Shown here piece by piece: positions 29,429 to 38,090 of a stretch of DNA of 64,000 bases (within the stretch, counting starts at the first letter, position 1; each line of letters opens with the position of its first letter). The translations under genes were made by a program, and so were the position numbers. This DNA comes from Nannocystis sp. (lineage in GTDB: Bacteria > Myxococcota_A > Polyangia > Nannocystales > Nannocystaceae), in NCBI RefSeq assembly GCF_016714285.1, contig NZ_JADJNN010000038.1, positions 186,001 through 250,000 on the forward strand, read 5' to 3'. Below the pieces are notes generated by a model. That model had not been told where the DNA came from, did not search any database, and saw only the letters and a program-made list of their open reading frames with translations.

Positions 29429-30703
29429 ATGGTTCGATCGACGCTGCTTCTCTCACTTGTCGGCTCTGTGGTCGGTCTTTGCGGGTGCGGGGCGAAGGAT
29501 GCCGCGTCCGAAGAGACCACCGACGCCTCATCTGCCTCGTCTGGCGGGACCACGGAGCCCTTGCCTGATGGGTGCGCAGCGCTGGTCTCGCCGAGCGAGG
29601 ACGACCAGACCGCGCTGCAGGGCGCCTTGCTCGACGCGATGCCTGGCGACACGGTGTGTCTGGCCGCCGGCATCTTCAAGCTGAACACGGAGCTGTCGAT
29701 CTCGGGCAGCGATGTCACGCTGAAGGGGGCCTCGCGTGACACGACGGTGCTGGACTTCTCGACGCAGGACATCGGCGCCAACGGCGTGAAGATCTCGGGT
29801 GACGGGGTCACGATCACGGCGCTGACGGTGAAGAACACGCCGGGGGACGGCATCCGCGGCGACGACGTCAACAACATCACCTACGACGACGTCGCGGTCG
29901 TCTGGGAGGCCGAGGCCTCGCTCGAGAACGGCGCCTACGGCTTCTACCCGGTCGGCTGCGACGGGGTGGTGATCCGCAACTCGCTGGTGGTCGGGGCGCG
30001 CGACGCCGGCATCTATGTCGGTCAGTCGAAGAACATCATCGTCGAGGACAGCGAGGCGTACGGCAACGTGGCCGGCATCGAGATCGAGAACTCGACCGAC
30101 GCGACGGTGCGCCGCAACCACGCCCACGACAACGCGGGCGGGATCCTGATCTTCAACCTCCCCGGTCTGCCCGTGAAGGACGGCAAGCGCGCGCTCGCGT
30201 ACGACAACATCGTCGAGAACAACAACAGCGTGAACTTCGGCGAGCCGGGGACGGCCGTGTCGAAGGTGCCCTCGGGGATCGGCCTGATGATCCTCGCCAG
30301 CGACAACAACGAGATCCGCAACAACACGATCCGCAACAACAAGAGCACGGGGATCGTGATCGTCGAGTACACGGACCTGCTGTTCGAGCCCTTCGACGAC
30401 GTCGACTTCGACGTGTTCCCCCAGGGCAACTACGTCCACGACAACGCGTTCACTGGCAACGGCGCGGACCCGGACAAGCTGATCGCCGACCTCGTACCGG
30501 AGATGCGGCCGGTCCCGGACCTGTTCCACGACGGCTGCGTCGATCCAGCGGCCGACAACGCCGACGGCAGCCTGACCAACTGCTTCAGCAACAACGGGGC
30601 CGCCACCTACGTGAACATCGACCTGTGCGGCGGCTTCGCCATGCCGAGCAACGACCTCGGGCCCGTCACCTGCGAGCACACGCCCCTGATGGCGCCGACC
30701 TGA
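29429..30703 (+). CDS. parallel beta-helix lipoprotein
   Basis: A 424-residue protein with a lipobox (VVGLCGC) and a long right-handed beta-helix made of repeats with Asn/Asp/Gly turns (GVKISGDGVTITALTVKNTP; IIVEDSEAYGNVAGIEIENS; NNEIRNNTIRNNKSTGIVIV). It resembles the parallel beta-helix family often found next to SO2930/HNE_0200-type diheme cytochromes, and exactly such a gene follows eight bases later. It probably binds or cleaves an external polysaccharide or holds the cytochrome at the surface. The start at 29429 is chosen for the signal peptide; ATG 29414 is possible. Confidence 0.8.
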   Translation: MVRSTLLLSLVGSVVGLCGCGAKDAASEETTDASSASSGGTTEPLPDGCAALVSPSEDDQTALQGALLDAMPGDTVCLAAGIFKLNTELSISGSDVTLKGASRDTTVLDFSTQDIGANGVKISGDGVTITALTVKNTPGDGIRGDDVNNITYDDVAVVWEAEASLENGAYGFYPVGCDGVVIRNSLVVGARDAGIYVGQSKNIIVEDSEAYGNVAGIEIENSTDATVRRNHAHDNAGGILIFNLPGLPVKDGKRALAYDNIVENNNSVNFGEPGTAVSKVPSGIGLMILASDNNEIRNNTIRNNKSTGIVIVEYTDLLFEPFDDVDFDVFPQGNYVHDNAFTGNGADPDKLIADLVPEMRPVPDLFHDGCVDPAADNADGSLTNCFSNNGAATYVNIDLCGGFAMPSNDLGPVTCEHTPLMAPT

Positions 30704-30710
30704 GGGCAGG

Positions 30711-31817
30711 ATGATGCCAGCGCGCGGGCTTTGGGGGGTGTTGGCGCTGCTGCTGGTGGCGGCGCCTGGTTGTGGCGCGGAGGATCCCTGCGACGGGCCG
30801 ACGCGCTGTCCGGTCGAGGCTCCGCTGCCGCTGGCGAAGCTCAGCGACTACGACTTCTTCGTCGGGCCGCTGGCCGACCTGGCGCCGAAGGACGGGGTGG
30901 TGCCGTACCAGGTGGCGGCGCCGTTGTGGTCGGACCAGGCCGGCAAGCACCGCTTCATCGTGCTGCCCGAGGGCGGCAAGGTCGGGTTTCAGGCCGAGGG
31001 CGACTGGGAGTTCCCCGAGGGCACGATCTTGATCAAGAACTTCTTCTTTGATCACGACCGGCGCGACGCGGCGGTCGGCGCCCGCATCATCGAGACGCGG
31101 CTGATGCTGCGCACGGCGGACAACTGGCGGGTCTTCATCTACGTGTGGAACGACGAGCAGACCGAGGCCACGCCGCTGCGGACGGGCAAGCGGGTGACGG
31201 TCGAGTTCATCGACGTCGACGGGGCCAAGAAGTCGGAGGAGTACATCGTCCCCAACGAGGACCAGTGCGCCAGCTGTCACGAGCGCGACGACGTCGAGCA
31301 CTCGCTCGGGCTCATCACGCCGCAGATGAACCGCATGGTCGAGCGCGACGGGGCGCAGGTGCAGCAGCTCGAGTGGTTGGCGGGGCAGGGCCTGTTCGCG
31401 AGCCCGCCCCCGGCCGCGGCGAGCTTGCCGGCCTTCGTCGACCCCTTCGGCACAGCGGGCACGCTGGATGAGCGGGCGCGGCACTATCTGCACGGCAACT
31501 GCGCGCACTGCCACCAGCCGGGCGGCGGGGCGGGCAAGAGCGGGCTGGTGTTCCTCGCCAGCGAGACCGACCTGGCGAAGGTGGGCGTGTGCAAGGTGCC
31601 TGCGGCGGCGGGTCCGGGCACCGGCGGTCACCCGCACGACATCGTGCCGGGCAAGCCGGACGAGAGCATCGTCCTCTTTCGCATGAACTCGCTGGACCCG
31701 GAGATCAAGATGCCGGAGCTGCCGAACCGGGTGATCGACAAGGCCGGGGTGGAGCTCATCCGCCAGTGGATCGCGGCGATGCCGATCGACACCGAATGCG
31801 TCAGCGACGCGCCCTGA
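30711..31817 (+). CDS. SO2930/HNE_0200-like diheme c-type cytochrome lipoprotein
   Basis: A 368-residue protein with a lipobox (VAAPGCG) and two CxxCH heme sites (CASCHERDD near residue 185; CAHCHQPGG near residue 265). The N-terminal half (DYDFFVGPLADLAPKDGVVP; VAAPLWSDQAGKHRFIVLPE; FPEGTILIKNFFFDHDRRDA) matches the conserved region of the SO2930 family, and the end (MPELPNRVIDKAGVELIRQW) is the heme-domain tail. Its pairing with a beta-helix protein is a known neighbourhood. The redox partner is unknown. It converges on the phosphoesterase-like gene. Confidence 0.83.
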   Translation: MMPARGLWGVLALLLVAAPGCGAEDPCDGPTRCPVEAPLPLAKLSDYDFFVGPLADLAPKDGVVPYQVAAPLWSDQAGKHRFIVLPEGGKVGFQAEGDWEFPEGTILIKNFFFDHDRRDAAVGARIIETRLMLRTADNWRVFIYVWNDEQTEATPLRTGKRVTVEFIDVDGAKKSEEYIVPNEDQCASCHERDDVEHSLGLITPQMNRMVERDGAQVQQLEWLAGQGLFASPPPAAASLPAFVDPFGTAGTLDERARHYLHGNCAHCHQPGGGAGKSGLVFLASETDLAKVGVCKVPAAAGPGTGGHPHDIVPGKPDESIVLFRMNSLDPEIKMPELPNRVIDKAGVELIRQWIAAMPIDTECVSDAP

Positions 31818-31853
31818 TCGCTGCTGGCGTCACTGGCATCGCTGGCGTCGTTG

Positions 31854-33119
31854 TCATTGCCGCGGGGTGAGCGGGTCGCAGCGCAGGCAGGGGTCCAGGA
31901 CTGGCGAGCGCGTCTCGGCCGGGTGGGGTGGGCGCTCGCGCGGGACCTCGATCTGCGCGGCGCGCCAGCGGCCGTGCTTGCGCTGGTGCAGCAGCGCCGT
32001 GTAGCTCACGCGGCCGATCACCAGCTCGGCGAAGCCGGCGCGGTTACTGAGCAGGTCGGGCGCGAGGGCCTGGCTCTGGTAGTAGACCCAGCCGCGGCGT
32101 CCGCCCGCGGGGGCGCCGTCGGGGTGAGCTGTCCCTCCGGACACGACCTGAAAGACAGGTCGCTTGAGCCAGAAGCGGCTCGAGCGCTTGACCGCGTCGG
32201 CGATGTCGGCGGTGGCGGAGAGCGAGCGGTCGTGGCCCGAGAGGGCGCCGGCGAACAGGCCGCGGTCGATCGCGCGGCGCAGCGGTTCGGGGTGGAGCGC
32301 GAAGGCGGAGTCGGGGTAGAGGCCGCCCTGGCCGTGCGGGCCGGCGGTCTCGATCGGGTGGTGGGTGACGAGCAGGCGCGGCGTCGCGGCTTGGGGTGTC
32401 TGCTCGAGCGCGGCGAGCAGCGCTTGCTGCTGGGCCAGGCTGGCGTCGGCGGCGGTCAGCAGCGGGCCGCCTTGCGCGGGCGGACCGAGCCAGGCGGCGG
32501 TGTCGAGCAGCACGAGGTCGACGAACGCGTCGGCGTCGGCCGGCTCGACGGAGCACGCGTTCTCGCTGCACGTCGACACCACCCTGGCGCCGCCGTCGTG
32601 GTCGACGCGGACCACGTAGTTGGCGGCGGGAAGTCGCCACGGTCGCGGGCCCGTATTTGGTTGCAGGTGCAGCGACGGGGCCCCGCAGCGCCACTCGTGG
32701 GCGCCGAGCACGGCGAAGCTGGGGCCGCCGGCGGACTCGTGCGAGCGGGCGACGCGGACGAGATCGCGGACGCCGGGGCGGGTGAGGGCGACGGCGGGGT
32801 CGCAGTCGTCGCCGAGGACATCGCCGAGCCACAGCAGCACGACGGGCACGCCGTCGCGGCGACGGGCGGCGAGGGTGCGCTCGAGCTCGCTGGCGCTGTG
32901 CGCCGCGGTCCGCCCGGGGAAGCCGGCCTCACCGATCAGCACCAGGCTCAGCGCCGGGGCGGCGGGGTCCGCCGCGGGGCGGTCCCAGGCCTTGCCGCGC
33001 TCGATGGCGCAGCCGCTGATCGACATGACCGCAAGGACAGGTAGCAGCCAGAATGGCAGCGAATCGGTCAGCAGCAGCTTCCGAAGGCGGACGAGCGCCG
33101 GGCGACGGGTGGAGCGCAT
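31854..33119 (-). CDS. metallophosphoesterase-like lipoprotein, altered motifs
   Basis: A 421-residue protein with a membrane/lipobox segment (LPVLAVMSISGCAI) and calcineurin-like phosphoesterase blocks: LVLIGEAG (usual GDxG or DxH), WLGDVLGDDC (GD-N block), VLGAHEWRCG (usual GNHE), LLVTHHPIETAGPHGQ, and LSGHDRSLSA (usual GHxH). Several metal ligands differ from consensus, so activity is uncertain. The fold assignment rests on motif order and spacing. It contains two dispersed palindromes (32127 and 33023). It diverges from the hydroxybenzoyl-CoA reductase operon with about 240 bp between starts. Confidence 0.6.
   Translation of the reverse strand: MRSTRRPALVRLRKLLLTDSLPFWLLPVLAVMSISGCAIERGKAWDRPAADPAAPALSLVLIGEAGFPGRTAAHSASELERTLAARRRDGVPVVLLWLGDVLGDDCDPAVALTRPGVRDLVRVARSHESAGGPSFAVLGAHEWRCGAPSLHLQPNTGPRPWRLPAANYVVRVDHDGGARVVSTCSENACSVEPADADAFVDLVLLDTAAWLGPPAQGGPLLTAADASLAQQQALLAALEQTPQAATPRLLVTHHPIETAGPHGQGGLYPDSAFALHPEPLRRAIDRGLFAGALSGHDRSLSATADIADAVKRSSRFWLKRPVFQVVSGGTAHPDGAPAGGRRGWVYYQSQALAPDLLSNRAGFAELVIGRVSYTALLHQRKHGRWRAAQIEVPRERPPHPAETRSPVLDPCLRCDPLTPRQ
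32127..32160. repeat. dispersed palindrome plus adjacent short palindrome
   Basis: AGCTGTCC-CTCC-GGACACGA (32127-32146, exact TGTCC-N4-GGACA core) runs into a second inverted repeat, ACCTG-AAAGA-CAGGT (32146-32160). Both lie inside the phosphoesterase-like coding region. Confidence 0.7.
33023..33042. repeat. dispersed 20-bp palindrome, imperfect
   Basis: ACATGACC-GCAA-GGACAGGT, inside the signal-peptide coding region of the phosphoesterase-like gene. The right arm is perfect and the left arm has one change in the core. Confidence 0.55.
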
Positions 33120-33359
33120 GAGCGAGGACGCGAGGCTAACACGGCCCTGTCGCGCCAGCGTTGACAGGTGCGAAGAACTCGGCGCAGCGGCGAAGCACGT
33201 GAGTCGGTTGGCGGCTTGGGGTCGGTAGGGTTGGGGTCGGCGGCTCGGCGGGTCGGCTCGGCGGGATAGCGAATGGCGGGTCGCGGCGAGCTTTCGCACG
33301 ATTTGTCGCGGGGGCGGCGCTTGCACCCGCGCAGCGGCTCGGGCGATGCTCCGGGCACG

Positions 33360-33881
33360 ATGTCTCACCTGCTGCTGTCGATGACCGTCAACGGCGAGGC
33401 CGTGCAGGTCGCAGCGCCGGCGCACCACACCTTGCTCGAGGTGCTGCGCTACAAGCTCGACCTGATCGGCACCAAGCAGGGCTGCGACAAGGGCGACTGC
33501 GGGGCGTGCACGGTGCAGATCGACGGCGTGCCGCAGCTGAGCTGCCTGACCCTGGCGGTGCACGCGGTCGGTCGCGCGGTGACGACGGTCGAGGGGCTCG
33601 GGCAGCAGGCTGGCGGCTGTCACCCGCTGCAGGACGCGTTTGACCGCTGGAACGCGGCCCAGTGCGGCTTTTGTACGCCGGGGATCTTGCTGAGCGCCGA
33701 GGCGCTGCTGCGCCGCTGCGCCGGGCGCGAGCCGACCCGGCTGCAGGTGTGCGAGGCGCTGGCGGGCAACCTGTGCCGCTGCACGGGTTACACCAAGATC
33801 ATCGACGCGGTGCTGGACGTCGGGCGGCAAATGGCTGTGGCGGCGGCGGCGAGTGCGGGGGAGGTGGCGCATGCCGAGTGA
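33360..33881 (+). CDS. hcrC: 4-hydroxybenzoyl-CoA reductase-like gamma subunit (two [2Fe-2S])
   Basis: A 173-residue iron-sulfur subunit of the xanthine oxidase family. The plant-type ferredoxin cluster ligands are in KQGCDKGDCGACTVQIDG plus LSC; the helical-domain cluster is in NAAQCGFCTPGILLSAEALL and GNLCRCTGYTKIIDAV. It passes electrons between the molybdenum centre and the FAD/[4Fe-4S] subunit. The ATG at 33360 gives a normal N-terminus. The stop overlaps the next gene by 11 bases. The Hcr assignment depends on the beta subunit at 36246. Confidence 0.85.
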   Translation: MSHLLLSMTVNGEAVQVAAPAHHTLLEVLRYKLDLIGTKQGCDKGDCGACTVQIDGVPQLSCLTLAVHAVGRAVTTVEGLGQQAGGCHPLQDAFDRWNAAQCGFCTPGILLSAEALLRRCAGREPTRLQVCEALAGNLCRCTGYTKIIDAVLDVGRQMAVAAAASAGEVAHAE

Positions 33882-36246
33882 GGATCGCGAGCGCGACTGG
33901 CAGCTCGGCAAGGTCCACCGCAAGGTCGACGCGATGGAGCGGATGCGGGGCGTGGCCCGCTACACCGACGACCTCAAGCTGCCGGGGATGTTGCACGCCA
34001 AGATCTTGCGCAGCCCGCATGCCCACGCGCGCATCCGCGGCATCGACCTCGCGCCGGCGCTGGCGCTGCCGGGGGTGTTCGCGGCGGTCACCGGGCAGGA
34101 CTTCAAGATCCCCTACGGCATCATCCCGTGGACGCCCGACGAGAATGCGCTGGCGGTCGACAAGGTGTGCCACGTCGGGGACGGCGTGGTCGCGATCGCG
34201 GCGATCGACGAGGACACCGCCAACGCCGCGTGCAAGGCCGTGATCGTCGACTACGAGCCGCTGCGGGCCTTCTTCGACCCGGAGGAGGCGCTGGCCGTGC
34301 GCGACCGCGAGGGCACGATCAACCCCTACTCGCGCAAGGGCAACGTGTCGAAGCACGTGCTGCTCGAGTTCGGCGAGGTCGACGCGGAGCTGGCCGCCTC
34401 GGACCTGGTGATCGAGGGCGACTACGAGTTCGGTGGCACGACCCACGGGGCGATCGAGCCGCACTGCGCGGTCGCCCTGGTCGAGCCGAGCGGGATCTTG
34501 ACGGTGTGGTCGGCGACCCAGGTGTCGCACTACCTGCACCGCGAGCTGGCCAAGGTGCTCGAGCTCCCGCCGCACCGCATCCGCGTGATCCAGCCGCCGC
34601 TCGGCGGGGCCTTCGGCGGCAAGAGCGAGCCCTTCGACCTCGAGTTCTGCGTCGCCAAGCTGGCCATGAAGACAGGTCGGCCGGTCAAGCTGCTGTACAC
34701 CCGCGAGGAGGTGTTCTACGCCCACCGCGGCCGCCACCCGATGAAGATGAAGTACCGCACGGGCTTCACCCGCGACGGCAAGATCAAGGCCGTCGACGCC
34801 AGGACGATCCTCGACGGCGGCGCCTACTCGAGCTTCGGCCTGGTCACGACCTACTACTCCGGGCAGCTGCTGTGTGCGCCCTACGCGTTCGGAACCTACC
34901 GCTTCGACAGCACGCGCGCGTACACCAACAAGCCGGCCTGCGGCCCCAAGCGCGGGCACGGCTCGGTGCAGCCGCGCTTCGCGATGGAGATCCAGCTCGA
35001 CAAGGCCGCGGTGGCGCTGGGCATCGACCCGATCGATCTGCGCCGGCGCAACGACATCGGCGCGAACACCCAGACGATCAACGAGTTTCGCGTCGGCTCC
35101 AACGGCTTCCTCGAGTGCCTGGCGCGGGTCGAGGCGGCCTCGGGCTGGCGCGAGCGGCGGGCGAAGCTGGGCTACGGGCGCGGGCTCGGGGTCGCGGGGA
35201 GCACGTACATCAGCGGCACGAACTACCCGATCTACCCCAACGACATGCCGCAGGCGGGCGTGCAGATCTGCCTCGACCGCAGCGGGCGGGCGCGGGTGTT
35301 CAGCGGGGCCAACGACATCGGCCAGGGCAGCAACACGATGCTGGCGGTGATCACGAGCGAGGAGCTCGGCCTGCCGATCGAGGACATCCGGGTGCTCTCG
35401 GCCGACACCGACCTGTGCCCGGTCGACCTCGGGGCGTACAGCTCGCGCATCACCTTGATGGTCGGCAACGCCTGCCTCGACGCGGCGAGCAAGCTGCGGC
35501 GCAAGGTGTGCGAGAGCGTGGCGAAGCGCTGGAAGGTGCCGCGGGATCGGGTGGTCCTGGCCGGCCGCATGGCGATCGACCGCGAGGATCCCGATCGCCA
35601 CGTCGACAGCGCGCAGGCGTTCCAGTGGGCCGAGGCTGACCACGGCCTGCTCGGCGAGGTCGGCAGCTACAACACGCCCAAGGACCGCCACGGCGAGTAC
35701 CGCGGCGGGACGATCGGCGCGTCGCCGGCCTACAGCTTCACGGCCCACCTCGCCGAGGTCGAGGTCGACGTGGAGACCGGCATCGTCGACGTGAAGAAGA
35801 TCTGGATCGCCCACGACTGCGGCAAGGCGCTGAGCAAGCGCATCGTCGAGGGCCAGATCGAGGGCTCGACCTACATGGGCTTCGGCGAGGCGCTGATGGA
35901 GGAGCACGGCGTCGACCCCGAGCACCGCGGCGCGCACGCGGGCCCGAGCCTGCTCGACTACCGCATGCCGACCTTCCTCGACACCCCCGAGCTGGCCGCG
36001 ATGATCGTCGAGGCGCCCGACGCCAACGGGCCCTACGGGGCCAAGGAGGCCGGCGAGGGGCCGCTGCACTCGAGCATCCCGGCGATCGCCAACGCGATCT
36101 ACGACGCGGTGGGGATCCGCCTCGACCGCATCCCGTTCTCGCCGCCGCGGGTGCTCGCGGCGCTGGCCGAGCGGCGTCGGCGGGAGTTGGCGGGCGAGCT
36201 GAGCCCGCACAAGCCGGGCCCGGACCACGCCCGGAGGAGCGCCTGA
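33871..36246 (+). CDS. hcrA: 4-hydroxybenzoyl-CoA reductase-like alpha subunit (molybdenum)
   Basis: A 791-residue molybdopterin subunit. Motifs: VDAMERMRGVARYTDDLKLP (aldehyde oxidase a/b hammerhead), PPLGGAFGGKSEPFDLEFCV, ANDIGQGSNTMLAVITSEEL (cofactor binding), and the C-terminal GPYGAKEAGEGPLHSSIPAI with the catalytic-type Glu in GAKEAGE. In 4-hydroxybenzoyl-CoA reductase this subunit removes the phenolic hydroxyl reductively. ATG 33871 has a GGGGAGG ribosome site. It overlaps hcrC by 11 bp and the next gene by one base (TGATG). A degenerate dispersed palindrome lies at 34658-34677. Other family substrates are possible. Confidence 0.85.
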   Translation: MPSEDRERDWQLGKVHRKVDAMERMRGVARYTDDLKLPGMLHAKILRSPHAHARIRGIDLAPALALPGVFAAVTGQDFKIPYGIIPWTPDENALAVDKVCHVGDGVVAIAAIDEDTANAACKAVIVDYEPLRAFFDPEEALAVRDREGTINPYSRKGNVSKHVLLEFGEVDAELAASDLVIEGDYEFGGTTHGAIEPHCAVALVEPSGILTVWSATQVSHYLHRELAKVLELPPHRIRVIQPPLGGAFGGKSEPFDLEFCVAKLAMKTGRPVKLLYTREEVFYAHRGRHPMKMKYRTGFTRDGKIKAVDARTILDGGAYSSFGLVTTYYSGQLLCAPYAFGTYRFDSTRAYTNKPACGPKRGHGSVQPRFAMEIQLDKAAVALGIDPIDLRRRNDIGANTQTINEFRVGSNGFLECLARVEAASGWRERRAKLGYGRGLGVAGSTYISGTNYPIYPNDMPQAGVQICLDRSGRARVFSGANDIGQGSNTMLAVITSEELGLPIEDIRVLSADTDLCPVDLGAYSSRITLMVGNACLDAASKLRRKVCESVAKRWKVPRDRVVLAGRMAIDREDPDRHVDSAQAFQWAEADHGLLGEVGSYNTPKDRHGEYRGGTIGASPAYSFTAHLAEVEVDVETGIVDVKKIWIAHDCGKALSKRIVEGQIEGSTYMGFGEALMEEHGVDPEHRGAHAGPSLLDYRMPTFLDTPELAAMIVEAPDANGPYGAKEAGEGPLHSSIPAIANAIYDAVGIRLDRIPFSPPRVLAALAERRRRELAGELSPHKPGPDHARRSA

Positions 36247-37250
36247 TGCTGCGTCTGCCGCAATTTCAGGTCGAGAGCCCGGACACCGTCGAGGGCGTGG
36301 TGGCGGCGCTGCAGCGCCACGCTGGCGCGCGGGTGATCGCGGGCGGCACGGACATCCTGCCGAACCTCAAGCACTTCCTCGACACACCGCCGGTGCTGGT
36401 CAGCCTGGCGCGGGTGACCGCGCTGCGCGGCCTGCAGCGCGACGACGCGGCCGGGCTGCTGCGGATCGGCGCCGGGGTGACGCTGACGCAGATCGCCGAG
36501 GACGCGCAGGTGCGGGCGCTGTTCCCGAGCCTCGCGCACGCGGCCGGGATCGTGGCGAGCCCGGTGATCCGCAACATGGGCACGCTCGGCGGCAACGTGA
36601 ACCTCGACACCCGCTGTCGCTACGTCAACCAGAGCGAGTTCTGGCGCGGGTCGATCGGCGGCGGCTGCCTCAAGTCCGAGGGCAACGTCTGTCACGTGGT
36701 CCCCAAGGGCCGCAACTGCGTCGCCGCGATGAGCAGCGACAATGTGCCAGTGCTCATCAGCCTCGACGCCAACATCGTGCTGGTCGGCCCCGAGGGCCGC
36801 CGCGTGCTGCCGCTGGCCGACTACTTCCACGCCGACGGCGTCGCCCACACGCTCGCCCGACCCGGCGAAGTGACGGTCGAGCTGCAGCTGCCGCTGCCCG
36901 CGGGTCCGCGGCGCGCTCGCTACACGAAGTGGTCGGTGCGGCGCAGCATCGACTTCCCGCTGCTGTCGGTGGCGCTGCGCTTCGACCTCGCGGCCGACAG
37001 CCCGCACGCCGAGGTGCTGGCGGCGAAGGTTGTCGTGGGGGTGCTCGGGGCCAAGCCGCGGGTGGTCACGCGGCTCGACGAGGCGCTCGGCAAGCCGCTG
37101 TCGGACCCGGCGGTCGCGCGGATCGTCAGCGAGGCGACCCACGCCCAGTGCAAGCCGCTGGACAACGTGCCCTACGAGGCCGCGTACCGGCGCGAGATGC
37201 TGCGCGTGTACACCCGCCGCGGCGTCGAGGCGATGGTCGCCGAGGGCTAG
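36246..37250 (+). CDS. hcrB: 4-hydroxybenzoyl-CoA reductase-like beta subunit (FAD and extra [4Fe-4S])
   Basis: A 334-residue FAD subunit (VIAGGTDILPNLKHFLDTPP; VIRNMGTLGGNVNLDTRCRY). It carries an insertion with four Cys at 124, 141, 149 and 158 (CRYVNQSEFWR; CLKSEGNVCHVVPKGRNC). The same kind of insertion holds the additional [4Fe-4S] in Thauera 4-hydroxybenzoyl-CoA reductase and lets it accept low-potential electrons from ferredoxin. This insert is the main reason to call the operon Hcr rather than xanthine or aldehyde dehydrogenase. No dedicated ferredoxin gene is adjacent. Confidence 0.87.
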   Translation: MLRLPQFQVESPDTVEGVVAALQRHAGARVIAGGTDILPNLKHFLDTPPVLVSLARVTALRGLQRDDAAGLLRIGAGVTLTQIAEDAQVRALFPSLAHAAGIVASPVIRNMGTLGGNVNLDTRCRYVNQSEFWRGSIGGGCLKSEGNVCHVVPKGRNCVAAMSSDNVPVLISLDANIVLVGPEGRRVLPLADYFHADGVAHTLARPGEVTVELQLPLPAGPRRARYTKWSVRRSIDFPLLSVALRFDLAADSPHAEVLAAKVVVGVLGAKPRVVTRLDEALGKPLSDPAVARIVSEATHAQCKPLDNVPYEAAYRREMLRVYTRRGVEAMVAEG

Positions 37251-37257
37251 ACGCTGC

Positions 37258-38028
37258 ATGTGCACGCTGCTGCTGGCCTGGCAGGTCGACCCGGCGCGGC
37301 CGCTGATCGTCGCCGCCAACCGCGACGAGTTCTACGCCCGTCCGAGCGCCCCGGCGGCGATCTGGCCGCGCGCGTCCGCGGCCGACCCGGAGATCGTCGC
37401 CGGCCGCGATCTGCAGGCCGGCGGCACCTGGCTCGGCGTGACCCGGGCCGGTCGCTTCGCCGCACTGACCAACGTGCGCGAGCTTGGCGTGGCGACCCCG
37501 CCAGGCGCCCCGTCGCGCGGTCAGCTGGTCGCTGATTTTCTCCGCGGGCGCGACGACCCGGCGAGCTACATCGCTGCGCTGCGCCCCGAACGCTACGCGG
37601 GCTTCAACCTCGTCGTCGGCGATCGGGACGCGCTCTGGTACCTGTCCAATCGGTCAGGTCCGGCGCGCGCCCTGGGCCCGGGCGTGTACGGGCTCGCCAA
37701 CGCTGGGCTCGACACTCCCTGGCCCAAGGTCCGACGCGGGCGCGCAGCGCTTGCCGCACAGGTGGCCGCGGGCGAGGTGACGGGCGCGGCGTTGCTGGCG
37801 TTGCTGGCCGATCGGACGCCGGCGCCAGACGCCGAGCTGCCGGACACCGGCGTGGGTCTGGCGACCGAGCGCATGCTCTCGCCGCTGCTCATCGCTAGCT
37901 CCGGCTACGGCACCTGCTCGTCGACGGCGCTGGTGATCCACCGGGACGGCGCGGTGGAGTTGCACGAGCGCAGTCACAACCCGGCGCGGCCCGGCGACGC
38001 AAGCCTCACGATGTCGCGCGGACGCTGA
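37258..38028 (+). CDS. NRDE/TANGO2-family protein
   Basis: A 256-residue protein starting MCTLLLAW, with the family motifs VAANRDEFYARP, AGRDLQAGGTWLGVTRAGRF, AALTNVRELG and a C-terminal GYGTCSSTALVI. Cys2 would be the N-terminal nucleophile if the protein is an Ntn-type hydrolase; the family function (TANGO2 in animals, linked to heme or lipid handling) is unsettled. It starts eight bases after hcrB, so it may be cotranscribed. A dispersed palindrome lies within it (37640-37659). Confidence 0.85.
   Translation: MCTLLLAWQVDPARPLIVAANRDEFYARPSAPAAIWPRASAADPEIVAGRDLQAGGTWLGVTRAGRFAALTNVRELGVATPPGAPSRGQLVADFLRGRDDPASYIAALRPERYAGFNLVVGDRDALWYLSNRSGPARALGPGVYGLANAGLDTPWPKVRRGRAALAAQVAAGEVTGAALLALLADRTPAPDAELPDTGVGLATERMLSPLLIASSGYGTCSSTALVIHRDGAVELHERSHNPARPGDASLTMSRGR
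37640..37659. repeat. dispersed 20-bp palindrome inside a coding region
   Basis: ACCTGTCC-AATC-GGTCAGGT; outer arms are perfect and one core base differs. It lies inside the NRDE-family gene without breaking its frame. Confidence 0.65.
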
Positions 38029-38090
38029 GCGAGGGCTCGTCTTTTCGCCCCGTTCGCGGTACTCCTTGGCCTGCCTCGTCTGGAGACTGC

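Noticed and set aside
33799..36228. Long minus-strand open frame opposite hcrA
   Set aside because: Antisense to a fully supported molybdenum subunit and lacking recognisable domains.
33360..37250. Xanthine dehydrogenase or CO dehydrogenase
   Set aside because: The four-Cys insert in the FAD subunit is the Hcr signature; the AYXCSFR-type CO dehydrogenase motif is absent.
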